64,000 nucleotides of DNA from Xanthostigma xanthostigma. Its lineage: Eukaryota > Arthropoda > Insecta > Raphidioptera > Raphidiidae. Made by a program: the position numbers and the translations under genes. How positions within the stretch are numbered: position 1 is the first letter of the stretch; each line of letters opens with the position of its first letter. The stretch covers positions 26,923,501-26,987,500 of the forward strand of contig OY754464.1 in the NCBI GenBank assembly GCA_963575645.1, read 5' to 3'. The notes under the pieces were generated by a model. That model was given only the letters and a program-made list of their open reading frames with translations, did no database searches and was not told where the DNA came from. This document shows positions 13,701 to 28,700 of the stretch, one piece after another.

Positions 13701-16700
13701 AACGTGTTTACATGAAATAGGTTCTGTTTTATATTTTTGTTTCTTGTTGCTCGTTATTTCGCTTTGCTGGCAATATTTGATCAATTTAAAAAATGAAAGA
13801 CGACGAAGAATTTAATGTAGTGTTTGTGTCAGTTATTGACATTCTATAAAAAGACTGAAATTTGTCCGGATGCTCACTTAATTCTTTTGACACTATATAA
13901 GAACCATGTTTTAGATTTATGTGTTATACGGATGTACCCAGTAACGTCGTTTCTTTCGTTTTGATTTATTTTTGTGTTTTAATAATAATAATGTGCTTAC
14001 AACCCCAACTACTGCGTCGTCCAAACTATCATTGGTGTCCATTGCTAACTGAAACAAAATAATTTAATTTTCTCTGGCTTGTGCATCGATGAAGCACAAA
14101 CTATCCGTTTCGTATTTCATATTTCACGTTTCTAGTTTCCTTGATGTGTGGCCTGACTAAGTGCTATAAAGCTAAAAAGCTTACATTTTGGATTTTTTTT
14201 CGTTAACTTTGTCTACTACTTTTTTGGGGGCAGCAACATTACATTGCCGTAGGGGCACGAGAATCTCGCTATCCAGACCTGATTAGAACCAATGTTCCTT
14301 CTAATTTTTTCGCTGACTGCGTGGTACAAAAGTATATAGGAGCAAGAATGTTCAAAACGTATGTAGAAGTGTGCCAGTGGGGGTGGGGGTTCTGCGCAGG
14401 TCGAGAAGCAATTACAATTGCATGGTTGCACGTTATAGCGAAATTTTTCTACTGTAAGGTAGAAGCAACCATCTTTACCAATTTACATACAGTCGCACTC
14501 ATGTGCGGACAACCTTAATCACTTTCAAACCGATTGCGCAATTGTCGCATCCTACCGGTTTGAAACACAAAAGGTTCGTTCCAAGCAGCCGCTAACAGTA
14601 ATAGAACCGTACACAGTCTTATCACTGCGCAAGACTAATTTGCGCACTACCTCAAAAATCGATACTGCGCAAGACAGTCTTGCGCAGTAACAAGACTGTG
14701 TACGGTTTTATTACCGTTCGCGGCTGCTTAGAATGAACTTAAAATTGTGTAAAACAGTTGACCCGTTTGCGAAGGGGTTAAGGCTTAAAATCATTTTCTC
14801 TCAGTCAGTAATCTTGGGTCGATTTCATTGTTACCACTCTAGCACATGGGTACAATGAATTGCGGTACTTGATAAATCCAGTAACTTTAACGAAAAATAT
14901 ATATTCCATTTCCTCGGGAACTTAAAATTTCATTCACATCTTTTGAGTGATTGAGTAACTGGCATACACGCAAACAGATTTTTACATTTATGATAATGTT
15001 TTTCTTTTTTTTTTTTGTTTCAGTTCACGGTGCTTATAAACAATCGCAAAGCACGTACTGGTGAAAAAGTAGAAATCGCCATTTACGGTGAGCCGGGAGC
15101 ATACGTCGGTCTGTCGGGTATTGATAAATCGTTTTACACCATGCAAGCCGGAAACGAATTGACCTACGCAAATGTAAATACATAAACTTTTATTATTTCG
15201 TTTTTTTAAGAGACACGTTGCGTGTTTTTTTTTTTTTAATTAAAAAGTGAGTAAAATGGTTATAAACTTTAAAAGGTTTTTTTTAAATCCATTCATTGCT
15301 GCGTAAAAATAATTTGAACTACTAATGTGTATAAGTCTGGTTTTACACGTCTTCCAGAAAGCTCCCGTTGGCCTAGGACGCTGAAACTTTGCACAATTAC
15401 AGTATACAATACGGACCAGATGTGGAGTTTTTATTTAAAAAAAAAAATTGGTTGTCTGTAAAGTCGGTTTACGGACGATAGTTTTACGTCATAACGTCAT
15501 AAAGAAACATTGATGAACTCTCTGACGTCACGCGAGAAGAGAGAAATGCGTACAAGCCGACGCTTGGGCCGATCGTGCCTCTCTATCGCTTATACCGCGC
15601 TGTCGCTTGCACGCTCAGGCTCAGGCGGAACGTGACACTTTTTCGTGCGTGCAGCCAGTGTTTCATCAATTTATAAGACGTTATCACGTAAAAAAAAAAA
15701 AACGCTAACTTCCATATAATATGAGTCATTCCATGTCACATCGACCGAGAGTTGGAATCGACCCTTTCCGATTTTGATGAAATTTGGTCAGAATTTTTTT
15801 TTTCATCCTTTACCAACGGAATTTTTTTTTTCAAAAGTTATACAAAATTAAAAAAATTATCATTTTTCGAATCTTCCAAGTTTTTTTTTTTTAATATCTT
15901 GAAAACTATTATAGTTACAAAAATCGACCTTGGTTCATTTTAACGAGTATATTTGGAGCTACAAAAAATATTTAAATAGATTTTGAAAAATCAGGAAATT
16001 TTGAAATTGTCAAAATTGAATAAATCAAAAACTATTTATCTGTTTATCTAATTTAATTTTCTTTTTCAATTCTGACTATCGGTCGATTTGACATGGAATG
16101 ACCCATATGCAAGAATGGATTTAGAAAAAATAATTGATTTATTTGTAATAATTGTTTAACAAAAATCACTTGATTTTACTGTATATTTGGTATTTTAATA
16201 TATCGTCGTTGGTTCTGTATTACCTTCTATGTGCAAAAAGTAAATATTTGCAGGAAAGGCCAAAAAGTCGTTATTTTAATAATGGATAATAAGAAACTAG
16301 CAATTTCAGAGTTATATTTCTAATTCATACTTATCTTCACTACAACATGTTTAATTAAGACGAAGTATTTTCTTAAAAAATATTTAACGTTAATTTCGGA
16401 TTTATTGGCACATGGGAGGAATTATTTGATTGGGAGTTTTACAATATAATAAATTAAAGTATTTTAATTCAGTTTTTGCACATAGGAGGTATTACTAGTG
16501 TATAAGGCTCCGTTTCCTGAATTTTTTCATCTAAAAAACGTAAAATCTGCCAACTATGCACATAAGAGCTATTACAGAACCAACGACGATATGCTGCATT
16601 CAGTTAAAAAAAAAAAAAATTGTGCAAGTCCCCCATTTCGAGCTACTTCCATTTACGTTTCTTTGTTGCTAGGTAATTACGAAGATGTCGACGTTCGATG

Positions 16701-19700
16701 AACAAACAAACGGAACTCACTCTCATACTTGGTTTTACCACGAAGGAGAACCGGATGAGCTTGTTTACGTGCCGTCTTCGACTTTCGGTGTGGACGTCAA
16801 CCGAACATTCGAATACGTCGGTCTCGTTGTGTTCACCGATATCATCATACCGCGGCGAAGCCTTTTCTGCAATCGTAGTTTGGGACTCGGCGAATGTTTA
16901 TCGGGGAATTGTTACAGACTTGAAAAAGAATGCGACGGTGTTCCCGACTGTGAGGATGCGACTGATGAAGCAAATTGTATGTTGTTTTGTTTTTTGTTTT
17001 TACATAGAACTGCGTTTATGTTCGACTTAGATACTGTAATTGGTAGTTCGCCTAACCTACAATATCCATTTGGGTTGTTTTTACACGCTTTATATTAGTT
17101 TCACTTGTAAGTTTGTATGTATGTATGTAAGTATGTATGTTTGTTTGTAATCTCGTTTGGACTACAGCAAGTGGTTTATTACTGTTAGTATGTTATGCCA
17201 CTACTGTAAGAGCAATGTTTGACCGAGCGGTCTAGGCGCTAGTCTTCGCTGACGTCAAGTCTCGGATTCACCGGTCGTGGGTTCTAATACCGTCCACGCT
17301 AAAATAAAAAATTCGTTTTTTTCGGCAAATTTTTGACAATAAATCGAACTAAACAGTGGAAAATAAATATAGTTTAAAAAAAACTAAAAAACACGCTTTA
17401 TATCGAACTAAAAAGTAAAAAATAAATATAGTTTAAGAAAAACTAAAAGCACGCTTTATATCGAACTAAAAAGTAAAAAATATTTTTTTTAAAATAAGCT
17501 TAAAACAATAATGACTAAAAAATACTAGTATTATTGTGAAAAAAGCGTGGGGCGCTCGATGTACGAAAATGTGGAACAAAGCACCCCGCGATTTTTTCAC
17601 AATAATACTAGTATTTTTTATTCATTATTGTTTTAAGCTTATTTAAAAAAAAATATTTTTTGTGTTCGATATAAAGCGTGTTTTTTAGTTTTTTTTAAAC
17701 TATATTTTTTATATTCTTTCAATGCAACTCACTACTAAATGTTATTTGTACAGAGAATTGGCGTTTGCGACTCATGTGATAGCCACCCTCGCTTTGTTCA
17801 TATGAAAAACTTCACAACTCATCACAAACAACAACTTTTAAGGTTAATATTTTTAATGTTTTTTTTTTTTTTCTTCATTACAGGCGTGCGCAGAAATCTT
17901 ACTGACATATTAATGTTCCGCAAATTCCGTTTCAATCGTATTCAAAGACAGTACGAAAATGTATGGTTATGGAAAGATATTAACATTGGACCGCACGGCC
18001 GATCGATATTTAGTGTTCCGGTACCAAGACGTCCAGCGCATTGGATGGTGTCCGCTTTCGGAATGAGCCCTTCGATGGGTTTTGGAATGCTTAAGAAAGC
18101 TATTGAGGTATTTTTCAAATTTTATATTATCCATTTTAGATTGACCACAACTTGACGAAAGTGTGATTTTTTTGCGCTAAAAAAAAAAACTGTTTGTTAG
18201 GCTGTGTACTTTACTTGTTGTTATAATTTATATAGTATTTTTTTACAATTTTATTTCTTTCATATTTACTCAACAACTCGTGATTTTTTTTTAAATCAAA
18301 ACTTTTTAACATTGATAAAAGTTTCATTATTAATAGGGACGCAGACCTGAGTGCAGCGGGAATCTTTTCCTGCCTCTAATGAGGGCTATCAGACATTTTT
18401 CTGCTGCATGACAGTGCCCCTAGTGAGTGCAGTATTTGTCATTCAAATGTACTGTTTATTTAACAGTTAAATCGCAATATTGTTTTTATTTTATTATTTA
18501 TTAACGTACTAGCAATTACCCGCGGCTTCGCACGCGATTGAGGCGAAACACGGGGATGCATTTCAATTATTTAGTATAGTTACTCCTTTCTCGACATAAA
18601 CCCCTTCTAATAAATTTTAAAATTGATGACATTCATGTGATCGACGTCCCGACAAACCTTGAAAATGACACTCATGTTGATTGCTATTTACCTCTTTTCA
18701 CCCTCTGAAGGGGTTGTTTTTGAAAAAGCACGAAACACATGTTTATTTATTTGTTGACAGGAGTAATTTAGCATTTTCGAATTGATACACCTGTCTTATG
18801 TGATTTATCCATGTAAATTTTGAATTCCCGTTACACCCTTTTAGGGGTTGAATTTTCAAAAATCTGTTCTTGGCGAATGCCTACGTCATAGCTATCTGTG
18901 TGCCAAATTTCAGCCCAATCCGTCCAGTGGTTTGAGCTGATGGATCAGTCAGTCATCAGTCACGGTTTCCTTTTATATACAGGGTGTAACCCCAATGACT
19001 AATTTCTAAATACCCGTTAATTTTTTTTTTAAATGATTTTTAAATTATTTTTTTCTACTGGTTTTTATTAATACAGGCACTTTAAAAGTCCATAGGGTCT
19101 TTTTCCTGATACTATTTGCATAAAATTATGATTCATTTAGAACAAGGAGTCATTCGAGAACTCAATAAATGTATTTTCGTGTCTCTACTCTCTAGTACCA
19201 AAAACAAACAGGTTACGATTTTTTGAAGGCAATTTTTAGGCCAATTTTCGAAAATAACTTAAAAAAATCGTATCTCGATAACCATGACACTTAGGGCAAA
19301 AGTCATTGGGGTTAAAATGATCACAATGACCACGAGAACCCCCCAAAAAATTGTGTCGGTTCATGTGCCAAACACCCTGTATACAGATAATTAATTAATG
19401 AAGAATGACTGAACACAAGCCATTAATCTTTAAACGTTTGACGCATACCTTTGTGGCAGCCCTGTACTACCACCACGCCTCTACCAGAAATAACTAGGAC
19501 CTAGAATGTAGAGTGGCAGCATTGCACAACAATCGCGACACTGGAATTGAAAATAAAAAGAAGAAGATCGACGGCCATTTTTATTTTCAATTCCAGTGTC
19601 GCGATTGTTGTGCAATGCTGCCACTCTACATTCTAGGTCTTAGTTATTTCCGGTAGAGGCGTGGTGGTAGTACAGGGCTGCCACACCTTACTTCCCACTA

Positions 19701-22700
19701 GCGTCATCTGACGAATAAGCGGTGTAAACGTTTGACACATACCTTACTTGCTACTAATGCTATCTGACGATTAATCATTAAACGTTTGACGCATATTTTA
19801 CTCCTAGCACCATTTGATAAGTAAACGTTTTGCATATATCTGACTTTTCACTAACGTCATCTACGAATAACAAAAAAACGGTGGGCGCCATTCAACCCAA
19901 ATACATTTTTCTTACAGTACGTTGGCGTGCTTCCGTTCTTTATTAACGTGGAAATGCCAACACAGTGTCGGCAAGGCGAACAAGTCGGCATCCGTGTAAC
20001 CGTATTCAACTACATGACCAACAACATTGAAGCTACAGTCGTGTTGAACGGCTCACCGGACTACAAATACGTTCACGTCGAAAAGAACGGAATCGTAAAC
20101 TCTTACAATCCTCGAACTTCGTCGGGCGAACATCAGTTTTTCATTTACATCAAGGCTCAGGACGCAGTTATTGTTTATTTACCGATTGTGCCGACCAGAC
20201 TGGGCGATATACACGTCACTGTACATGCGTCGACTCTTATAGGAAAAGATCAAGTGACTCGGAAATTGCATGTGGAGGTAAAACTGTTTGTTTTATTTGT
20301 TTATTTTGTAATTTTGCTGCACTTGTCCGTAAGTGGAAAAAGCACTTCCGCTAGACACATGCAAAAGTCTCTCGTGATTATTTGAAGTCAATCAATATAT
20401 TTTGTGCATATTTATTACGAAAATCAGATGGAACTCTTATGGTTGGCCGTTATAGCTGACATGTCGTTATATTTGATATACAGATTGTATCAAATCAAAA
20501 CGGTCCATAGAACATTTTGTGTGTAAGACAGAGACGATATTATATAAAGCACTAAAGCAGTAAGTAAGAATGAGATAAATGATCGCTAATAGTTACTGTG
20601 GTTATACAATCTGGTAGTATCGTCTTTGTTTTCTACAGTAAAAATCACAATTTTATCAAATGTCAGTATTCACTAGTGAAATTATTGATAAAATGGATAT
20701 TTATACTGTTCGGGAAAAAATCCAAATAATTAAATGGTTTTATGGTGGTAATTCAACCGCCGACATAATAAATTTATTTGTAGCTGTCTTTGAAAACATT
20801 AATATTACAGTTTAGTTGTTTTAATTGATAAATTGGTAAAAAGATTTACAGTGTACGTAATTATTTATTTACGTAACCACAGCAACTATTAGCGATCATT
20901 TATCTCATTCTTACTTACTGCTTTAGTGCTTTATATAATATCGTCTCTGTCTTACACACAGAATGTTCTATGGACAGTTTTGATTTGATACAATCTGTAT
21001 ACTACTGTAAATAAAATATCACTTTAAAAAAAATGGGTGCCGCTCATTTCATTTTTTCCACTTTTGGCGGTGTCGTTTTTTGATTTTTTCATTACACTAT
21101 TAAATTTAACGAAATTATTCTCATCGCAACTAAAAAAAAGTTTCACTTCAAAATGGCGGCCGTATTATTTTGTTTGTATTTTCACATTGAATCTTTTTCT
21201 AGGCCGATGGATTGCCGCAATATCGGCACCAGTCAGTTTTGCTCGATTTGAGTAACCGCGCTTACGTGTTCCAATACATGCACGTCAACGTTACCGAAAC
21301 GCCTATAATTCCGTACGAAGTGGATCGTTACTACGTGTTCGGATCGAACAGGGCTCGCGTTTCGGTTGTGGGCGACGTTGTCGGACCTATCTTCCCGACG
21401 ATGCCCGTCAATGCGACGTCTCTGTTGAACCTTCCGATGGATTCAGCCGAACATAACATGTTCAGTTTCGCGGCCAATTTCTACACAACGATGTATATGA
21501 GATATATTAATCAAAGAAATCGAACTACGGAGAAGCTTTCATTCCATTACATGAATATCGGCTATCAAAGGCAACTGTCGTTTATGAACAAGGACGGTTC
21601 GTTTAGTACGTTCCGTACTGACTGGTGAGTTTATAGGTTATGTTTGAAATTACAGTAGTAGCCTTGAAGATTTATTTTATTGTAATGCAGTTTTAAAGAG
21701 TATTAATTTGCTCATTATGCATTGTAAATTTGTTACTAAAGAATAATTTATGCTATTATTATTATATTTTTTAGGAACCAGTCGCAACCGAGCGTTTGGC
21801 TAACAGCATACTGTGCAAGAATTTTACAAGAAGCCAGTTTCTACGAATGGGAAAATTATATTTACATCGATCCCGAAGTAATTTCGAAAGCCGTGTCATG
21901 GGTTTTAGATCATCAGAGTCCAGACGGTGCATTTTACGAAGTGACGTGGCTTCCCGACCGAAAAATGAATCATTCTATCAATTGGCCCGATGATCGAATC
22001 AGATACCGGAACATATCTTTAACTGCGCACGTGCTTATTACTTTAGAAACTGTTAAAGATTTAACTAGCGGCCTCAGCGGGCGAGTTGCGGTGGCACAGA
22101 AGAAGGCTGTCGATTGGCTAGAACGTAATATGAAGTTGTTGGATCAGTTCGGAGAGCCGTTTGAAGTTGCGATTGTGGCTTACGCGCTTATGTTGAGTAA
22201 AGCTCAAAATGCAGAGGCCGCTTTCGGCTTGTTGGCGAGACATGCTAGAACAGAAGGTGAGTTATTGACAATAAAACAGTAGTTCAGTAGCTGCGTTAGT
22301 TCCTCATCATAATTCCCCCCAGGGGTCGACGACAACTTGCAAGGGCTCCATGTCAACGAGAAAAAAAATTGGGGGTCAACGATAGTGAATCTCCTAACAA
22401 AAAAAGAAACAAACTGGACATCGTTAACTGAAGAGATTTAAGATTAAATCTAACTAAATTGATGCCAAATGTTGAAAATATATTATTAAAGCATCAGGTT
22501 CATTTCTCACACTAAAAACATTTATTTTTTGCTTAGTTATTTTATGTCACAGAAAGTAAATTTTAATTTGAATCTAATTAATAAATGTATACAACTAAAC
22601 ATTTCACACTACATTTCACTACCGTTATAAATTTAAATCATTCAAAGTGAGTAGCACTATACCGGTTGTCAAAAATACAGTTGAAATTAATGAATTTGCA

Positions 22701-25700
22701 AAAAATCAATATCAAATAAGCCAGGGGTCTAACCAAAACCGAAAAACATGGCAATTAGTCTACGAGACAAAAAAGTTTGGGAACCTCTGCACTAGACCCA
22801 GATAACAGTTAAGACTTTCTATTAAAAAAATATGGAATCTGGTTGATCTGATCAGATCTAAGTCTCAATAAACCCTTTTGAATGCGGCAAACCCAATCTC
22901 AATCGGTTGATTCGCTTTAAAGATACAGTATGACAAAAATTCATTTACAAACACACATACACGGGCGTTCATTAAAAAATAGTCAGATGTCTTCCTAGGA
23001 CCCCAAAAGTCAAGATCTTATAACTCAATTTTCGAAAATCAAACCGAAACCAATAACATCCTTTTTTTTAAATCTTCAATAGCGTAAAGTTAAAAATGTT
23101 TTTACTATGTAGGTGCTCTAACATACTGGGGTAGAGAAGAAGTCCCGCAGCCGCCATATAAATTGGAAAATCAGAAACCTTTCTTGCTGCCCCGTCTGCC
23201 ATATAAATACGATTCGGAGAACATCGAAGCTACTGCGTATGCTTTGCTAACGTACGTTGCAAGACAGGAAGTAATGGTTGATCCGATTGTAAAATGGCTG
23301 AACGCACAACGTCTTATGGATGGAGGCTGGGCATCGACACAAGTAAGCAGTCTTAATATTAGTGTTCTCAACATTTTTTTCAAGGGCATTGTGCACGAAT
23401 TGAACAATATACCGGGTGTTTCAAAAGTCCCGGAACGAGTTAATCATATATTATATTAATACGCTAAGGTTTAAGATGTTTGCCTCCCTTTTTAGAAAAA
23501 AACATACAATTTCTCCACATAAATTATATATCATTTTACAGATAATTGCTTGCTCTACTGACATTGACAACTAAAAAATTTATTATTGCTATTGTTTTTG
23601 TAAATTAATTAAACTCTGAACAACGTCTGCCATCTGACGGCGTAACGTTAACACTTCGATCTGTCATCTGACCATCATATTGTAAATACTGCCATCTGAC
23701 GGGCAACGCTGAACAACACTTTTGCTACTTGCGCCTCTATATGACAATTTTAGTAAAATATTTCTTTTACAACAAAAAGAAGAACGTTATAAACAGTGTG
23801 CAAAATTAGAAACGAATTGAATACCTGCAATCATATTTAAAAAATAATTTTGTTCGGTGATAATTATTATACTTATTTAGTGCGAATAATTCGCACAGGT
23901 CACGCTAGTATTTCTTATTGGGTAAGCCGGACAAAAAATGTTAAAATGGTTTTTAGTATAACTTTTTCCTGTCTATCGAATGGCAAAATTAGATTTTGGG
24001 TCTCGTAGGGTCCAACTTTGAAATTTTAAATGGGATCTATACTTTTTTATTTCATATTCGAATTCTGCGGGAAATTTTACATATGACTACGGCTCAGTAT
24101 TTCTTTAACTCTTGGGACTCTACAAAGGGTGGAGGGTTAAAAAAATACTAAGACGTAGTCATGTAAAATTTTCCGCAGAATCCGAATATGAAATAAAAAC
24201 GTATGGATCCCATTTAAAATTTCAAAGTAGGGCCCTCGAACCCAAAATCTAATTTTGCCATTCGATAGACAGGAAAAAGTTATACTAAAAACCATTTTAA
24301 CATTTTTTGTCCTGCTTACCCGATAAGAAATATTAAGCCGTTTACAGGACTTCAGAAATACTCTGTATTTTTTAAAAATTCTTTGAGAAAAATGCTTAGA
24401 AATTGCTGTCTTCCACCACCTCACCAAAAGCATCACTTAAAAATCTGAAAAAATACGACCGTTGAGATTTAGGTGTAGATGGAACGAAAATTATCAGAAT
24501 TGAAAAATTTTGGCACGATCAATTGTTATTATTTCTTATATCAAAATTTGGGTATAGAACAGGGGTGGGCAAATCTTTTGATCGTCGGGCCACATTGCGG
24601 ATGAAAATTTGACCGTTGGCCGAACAATTTCTTTTTCTAATTTTAAGTATAGTTTTTTTGAAACAACAATTTCCACTATTGACTATTTTTCTAAAATTCT
24701 TTTTACGCGCCAATTTATATTGGCAAACATTAATATTTTTGCTTTTAATAATCACTTATAAAATGCTTCACGGGCCGGAGAGAATTCTACTGCGGGCCGG
24801 ATACGGCCCGCGGGCCGTCATTTGCCCAGGTCTGGTATAGAACATACAAATTGGGGGGCTAACGGCATGGAACTCTAATTGTGCAAGTATTGCTTGCACT
24901 TGACCAGTTGTTTTGTGTCTTATGCAAATTAACAATACTGTAATAAATTGAAAATATGAGTGGATACTGCCTCCATAATATATTCCTGACAGTTGGCGGT
25001 CTTTAAAAAAATGTTAAACTTATTTTCACAGGACAGCGGTGTGGCGATGAAAGCGTTAATTGAATATACAATCAGATCGAGGATTCGCGACGTTTCATCT
25101 TTAACGGTAACGGTCGAAGCGACTTCATTGCCCGGCCAAACGAAAATGCTTTATGTCAGCGATAAAAACATAGCAACCCTGCAATCGATAGACATTCCGG
25201 AAGCGTGGGGAACTGTAAAAGTGCAGGCAAAAGGTGCCGGTTATGCCATTTTGCAGATGTCCGTACAGTACAATGTCGACATTCCGCAGTTCCAAACGAA
25301 ACCTCCAGTCACGGCGTTCGATCTCTATGCAAGAGCTGATTTCCATGGCAGAAATCAGTCTCACATTACCTTCACGAGCTGTCAAAGGTAACTTTTATCT
25401 ACTTATTAAATAGGGTGACCATTCGTCCTGGATTAAAGCCCCCTGTCCCGTATTAATGTATGTCCTGGAAAAAATCCCGAATTAAATAAGTCATATATGA
25501 ATATTATAATATTCAATATATTTTTTTTGCGCATCTCTGCGTACATGACTATCTGAACGCATTCACTAAATAAATAATATTTTTTTTAATAAATTTCTGT
25601 TTTAAAATGACATTAAAGGATTTACGTGTGCTTCGCATGCAACGTGCGCTCTCTATCTCACATTATGTTACAATAAAAATGGTCATTCTATATTAAATAA

Positions 25701-28700
25701 TTTTCTAATGTGTATGTCCGTCTGTCTGGGGCCTGGGCCCCGATGTCCCAGGCCCTTCAGATGGCCAACCTCGACCTTGGACAGAACTGTATAATTATGG
25801 AAATAACAATTGATTCCTTTATTGTAATTGTTTCTCAACAATCATGTCATTGTTGTAATTTTAATATTTCAGGTCACTTTTTTTTAAAGAATGATTTTAA
25901 ACTGTCAATTTTATCTCTTTTCAGAAACAAATAATGTATATTTCATTCTTGTGTCATTAAGAAATGCAAACAATAATTTTAAAAATGTATTCTTTTTAAA
26001 CGGTTGCGCTCCATAATTTGATGACGTAGTAGTCACGCGCTTGCGCATTATAATTTATAACTACTGTTTTAAACACTTTCACTAAAAAAAATGTATCATC
26101 TGAGTGACAAACCTAACCTAACAGAACCTGCCGACCAGCTATTGAGTAGCCTCTCGCAATGAATTGACATTTTTCCGTAAATAGTTAATTATTATTTGCT
26201 TACAGATGGAACAATTTGAACGAATCAATTCGATCGGGTCTAGCGATTTTGGATGTCGCAATACCAACCGGTTATATAATTCAACAACAGAACCTGGACG
26301 CTTACATTCTTTCACGTCAAGTGAGAAATCTTCAGCGAGCTCGCTTCCACAATCACAAAGTGGTGTTCTATTTCGATTTTGTACGTTTCAAATTTTACAT
26401 GCAATTTTAGATAATTAACACAGTAACTTGAAAATTCATTTTTAATCAACTTCAATGAAAGATGACTATGCATTATAGGCCCCACTCACGATCAAACTTC
26501 ATGCCACAGTTCAGTGTTCAGTGAAGTTGGACAGATTAATCGAAAGACTGACTGGCACCACACACAGTTCATGCAAACTGCTCAGTTTTTTAAATTTTTT
26601 GTGTTCAATTTGGTTCAGTTGTTGGCATACACTCGTCGAGTATAGATACATAAGATATATTATATTATATACACACTATAATATTATACTATAGAGTATA
26701 GTTCATTAATAAGAACTAAATGAGTAATTTAAATGGTGAGGATTGGCTGTTCAGAGCTATGGGATTGTATTTAAAACAGAGAAATAAGAAAAAAAAGAAG
26801 AAAAGGGGGAAAAATTGGTTAGAAATGCGTGATTCAAGAAGTCATGTTTATTTGATTAATAAATTACAACTTGAGCCGCTTGATTGCAATAATTATTTAC
26901 GAATGAATGAATTAACTTACAATTATTTACTGGAATTAGTTACCCTATTTATTAAGAACCAGGACACAAATATGTGAAAATCTATTTCTGCACAAGAAAG
27001 GCAGCAACATTGAGATTTTTGGCTTCTGGTTGTACAAAACACAGAACTCCAAAAACTGAACTGAAAAAAACCCACACACACAGCAGTTTATTTGAACACT
27101 GAACTAAAAGTCGTTCAAAAATCAAGATGCATTTGATGAGTTCATGCTTGACTTCAGTGTTGGTTTCAGTGTTTATTTGTCCCACACACTATCATGCTTC
27201 ACTGAACTATAAGTTTGAACACTGAACTGTTGCATGAAGTGTGATCGTGAGTGGGGCCTATTAGACGCGTAATATATTTTTTTCATTATGTAATAGTATG
27301 TTCATCCTTGACTTCTCGAGGGGTTAAACGCTGTGTTCAGGAAGATGCCGAATTGTTTCACATTTTTACTTACCGCTCACCCCCTTTTTGTCGTACTGTA
27401 TAACATCTAGCCTTTGTTCATCAGGAAGAAGTAGGCCTTTAATTTGTGAAGGAATTTTTGTAATCGCTTCAGTAGTACAAAAGATTACTTACGACAAACA
27501 AACATACTACAGACCTTTTCGTATTGTACACTTACATATAAAAAATATTTCAGGCTTCTAACAACAAATACATAATTGATTTTGTTTATTTCAGCTTGAC
27601 CATGAGCAGACGTGCATTAATTTCACAATCGAAAGATGGTATCCAGTAGCCAACATGTCTCGATATTTGCCTATTCGAGTTTACGATTATTACTCTCCGG
27701 GTAAGTCTTTACATTATTGTATTATATGCTTTACTTGGGAAATAGTGTCAATATAAGTACAGTACAGACTCGATAATCCGGACTAATTAAAACACAGGTG
27801 ACCCGGATTATTAAAAAATCCAGACTAGTGCGATTAATATTACTTATTTACGAAACAATAGAAAAAGCGGCCTTAAAGGAGTTATACAGATAAATACAAA
27901 ATACGGTTTCTATTTTAATAATAACTTCTATATAAAATACTAGCGGTTTCACCCAGTTATGGTTCAAAAGTTTTTGTCGGATGGACAAATTTTGATTTAC
28001 ATTTTTCATTGATGCTCCACTCCTATTGGTGGTAGCATGATATTATATAGCCTTCCTCGATAAATGGACTATCCAACAAAAAAAATTTTTCAATTCTAAC
28101 CAGTAGCTCCTGAGATTAGCGCGTTCAACCAAACAAACAAACTCTTCAGCTTTATATATTAGTATAGATAGAAGATAGGTATAAAAAAATGTAAATAGAA
28201 AAAAGTGGTGAAAACTGAAAATTCGTTCTAGGAATCTTTAAAACTGTTCAATTACAGACTAAACTTTTATTTATTTGAATTAATTGAGCTAACGTCTGTA
28301 TAATTCATTAAAAAACAACTCACACAGTATGTGTAATCCGTTACTATATATTATACAGACACCGGACAACCATACCCTATTATATGTAAAGTATATATTA
28401 TAAACAAACTCTTCAGCTTTATACATTAATATAGAATCAAACATAAACACTAAATTGTACTTAACAATCATGTACATATTGTTACAATATAATATCATAA
28501 TGATGCATAAAGTCTGATTTTAGTTTGCTTAATGTTTGGGATTATCTTTTTAAGAATTTCGTTTTTTACTTGCAATGTTAGTGTGATCGTTTATGCGGCA
28601 TCATAGTGAGTTCTCTCTCTATTATATCGCTGCTTAAAAACAATACCTGAACTTAACATACCGGTGCCAGAACAATGACGATATAACTATAACGTCCGGA

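Noticed and set aside
17213-17302. Functional tRNA gene
   Set aside because: The acceptor stem does not pair and the anticodon arm is unclear; kept as a tRNA-like repeat.
23163-23459. A frame running past the exon 23113-23342 donor
   Set aside because: Only residues up to WASTQ match the thioester-domain family; beyond the GTAAGC donor it is intronic.
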